Shown piece by piece: positions 5,987 to 6,258 of a stretch of DNA of 6,258 bases. The notes beneath the pieces were generated by a model. The model was given only the letters and a program-made list of their open reading frames with translations, made no database searches and was not told the DNA's origin. How positions within the stretch are numbered: the stretch's first letter is position 1; every line of letters starts with the position of its first letter. A program made the translations under genes and the position numbers. This stretch comes from Bacteroidales bacterium (lineage in GTDB: Bacteria > Bacteroidota > Bacteroidia > Bacteroidales > WCHB1-69), in assembly GCA_031254735.1 (NCBI GenBank), contig JAIRTU010000073.1, positions 1-6,258 on the forward strand, in the 5' to 3' direction.

Positions 5987-6175
5987 GGAAAGGTTTCCAC
6001 GCCTGCTGGAAAAGTTTCCACGCCTGCTGGAAAAGTTTCCGGGCATGCTGGAAAAGTTTCCGGGCATGCTGGAAAAGTTTCCGGGCATGCTGGAAAAGTT
6101 TCCGGGCATGCTAAAAATGTTTCCGAGCATGCTAAGAATGTTTCCATGCCTGCTAGAAAGGTTTCCGGGCATGCT
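5987..6175 (+). repeat. Tandem array C, 21-bp period, 9 units
   Basis: Units start at 5987 and every 21 bp to 6155, with a fragment at 6176. The core unit is GGAAAAGTTTCC followed by GGGCATGCT. Four central units (6029-6112) are identical. The first two and the eighth carry CCTGCT in place of CATGCT, and the last three lose the GGAAA arm (AAAAA, AAGAA, AGAAA). Each core unit combines the dyad GGAAA-AG-TTTCC with the palindrome GCATGC. Because 21 is divisible by three, heptapeptide-repeat open frames appear in several frames on both strands; none has a ribosome binding site or other coding sign. There are no spacers, so this is not CRISPR. Confidence 0.95.
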
Positions 6176-6212
6176 AAATGATTAATCACGTATTGCCGAA
6201 ACGGAAACGCAC

Positions 6213-6255
6213 AATCCCATTAATCTTATTAATCATATAAATCTCAGTCCCAGCA
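6213..6255 (-). repeat. 9-bp phased GATT element, copy 4 (minus orientation)
   Basis: AATC motifs start at 6213, 6222, 6231 and 6240 (exact 9-bp period), then an inverted head segment follows, about 14 of 19 positions matching copy 2. It closes the right block as the inverted partner of copy 2. The window ends three bases later, so its outer edge cannot be judged. Confidence 0.7.
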
Positions 6256-6258
6256 ATT

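Noticed and set aside
5915..6189. Heptapeptide-repeat open frames across the 21-bp array on both strands
   Set aside because: A 21-bp period automatically gives 7-residue repeats in every stop-free frame. Three different frames are equally open, with no ribosome binding site.

Overview
The window looks like a chromosomal segment of an anaerobic, lysine-fermenting Bacteroidota, probably Bacteroidales. The evidence is a secreted protein with a type IX secretion C-terminal sorting domain, AT-rich leaders lacking Shine-Dalgarno sequences at two of three genes, a Bacteroidota-type TAnnTTTG promoter box, and two genes encoding the adenosylcobalamin/PLP enzyme lysine 5,6-aminomutase. The assignment rests on these features only; no database search was possible.

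Coding part (855-5640, all minus strand). Transcription probably starts near 5690 and reads kamD (519 aa, catalytic TIM-barrel alpha subunit), then kamE (262 aa, cobalamin-binding beta subunit), whose start codon overlaps the kamD stop (TAATG). After an 80-base gap with no visible terminator comes a 785-aa exported protein (signal peptide, unrecognised beta-rich N-terminal half, one short Cys-containing module, three PKD-like repeats, T9SS sorting domain). A strong rho-independent terminator at 796-820 ends the unit. KamD and KamE together form the enzyme that moves the terminal amino group of beta-lysine (or D-lysine) to C5 during fermentation to acetate and butyrate. The secreted protein has no evident link to that pathway. 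No other lysine-fermentation gene is in the window.

Non-coding part. The left (1-854) and right (5641-6258) flanks are unusually structured. The left flank begins with the plus-strand terminator of a gene lying outside the window (25-60). It then carries two abutting tandem arrays, both with a 23-bp period, at about 211-393 and 414-597. The right flank carries a 21-bp array at 5987-6175. Each unit contains a hyphenated dyad. The two 23-bp arrays appear to be diverged versions of one repeat placed in opposite orientation, and at least one unit has compensatory changes in both dyad arms. Each flank is bracketed by inverted copies of a separate element with a strict 9-bp GATT period (113-172 with 728-770, and 5801-5843 with 6213-6255). 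Short 7-bp phased repeats are also scattered in both flanks. This layered repeat architecture is the most unusual content of the window; its function is unknown.
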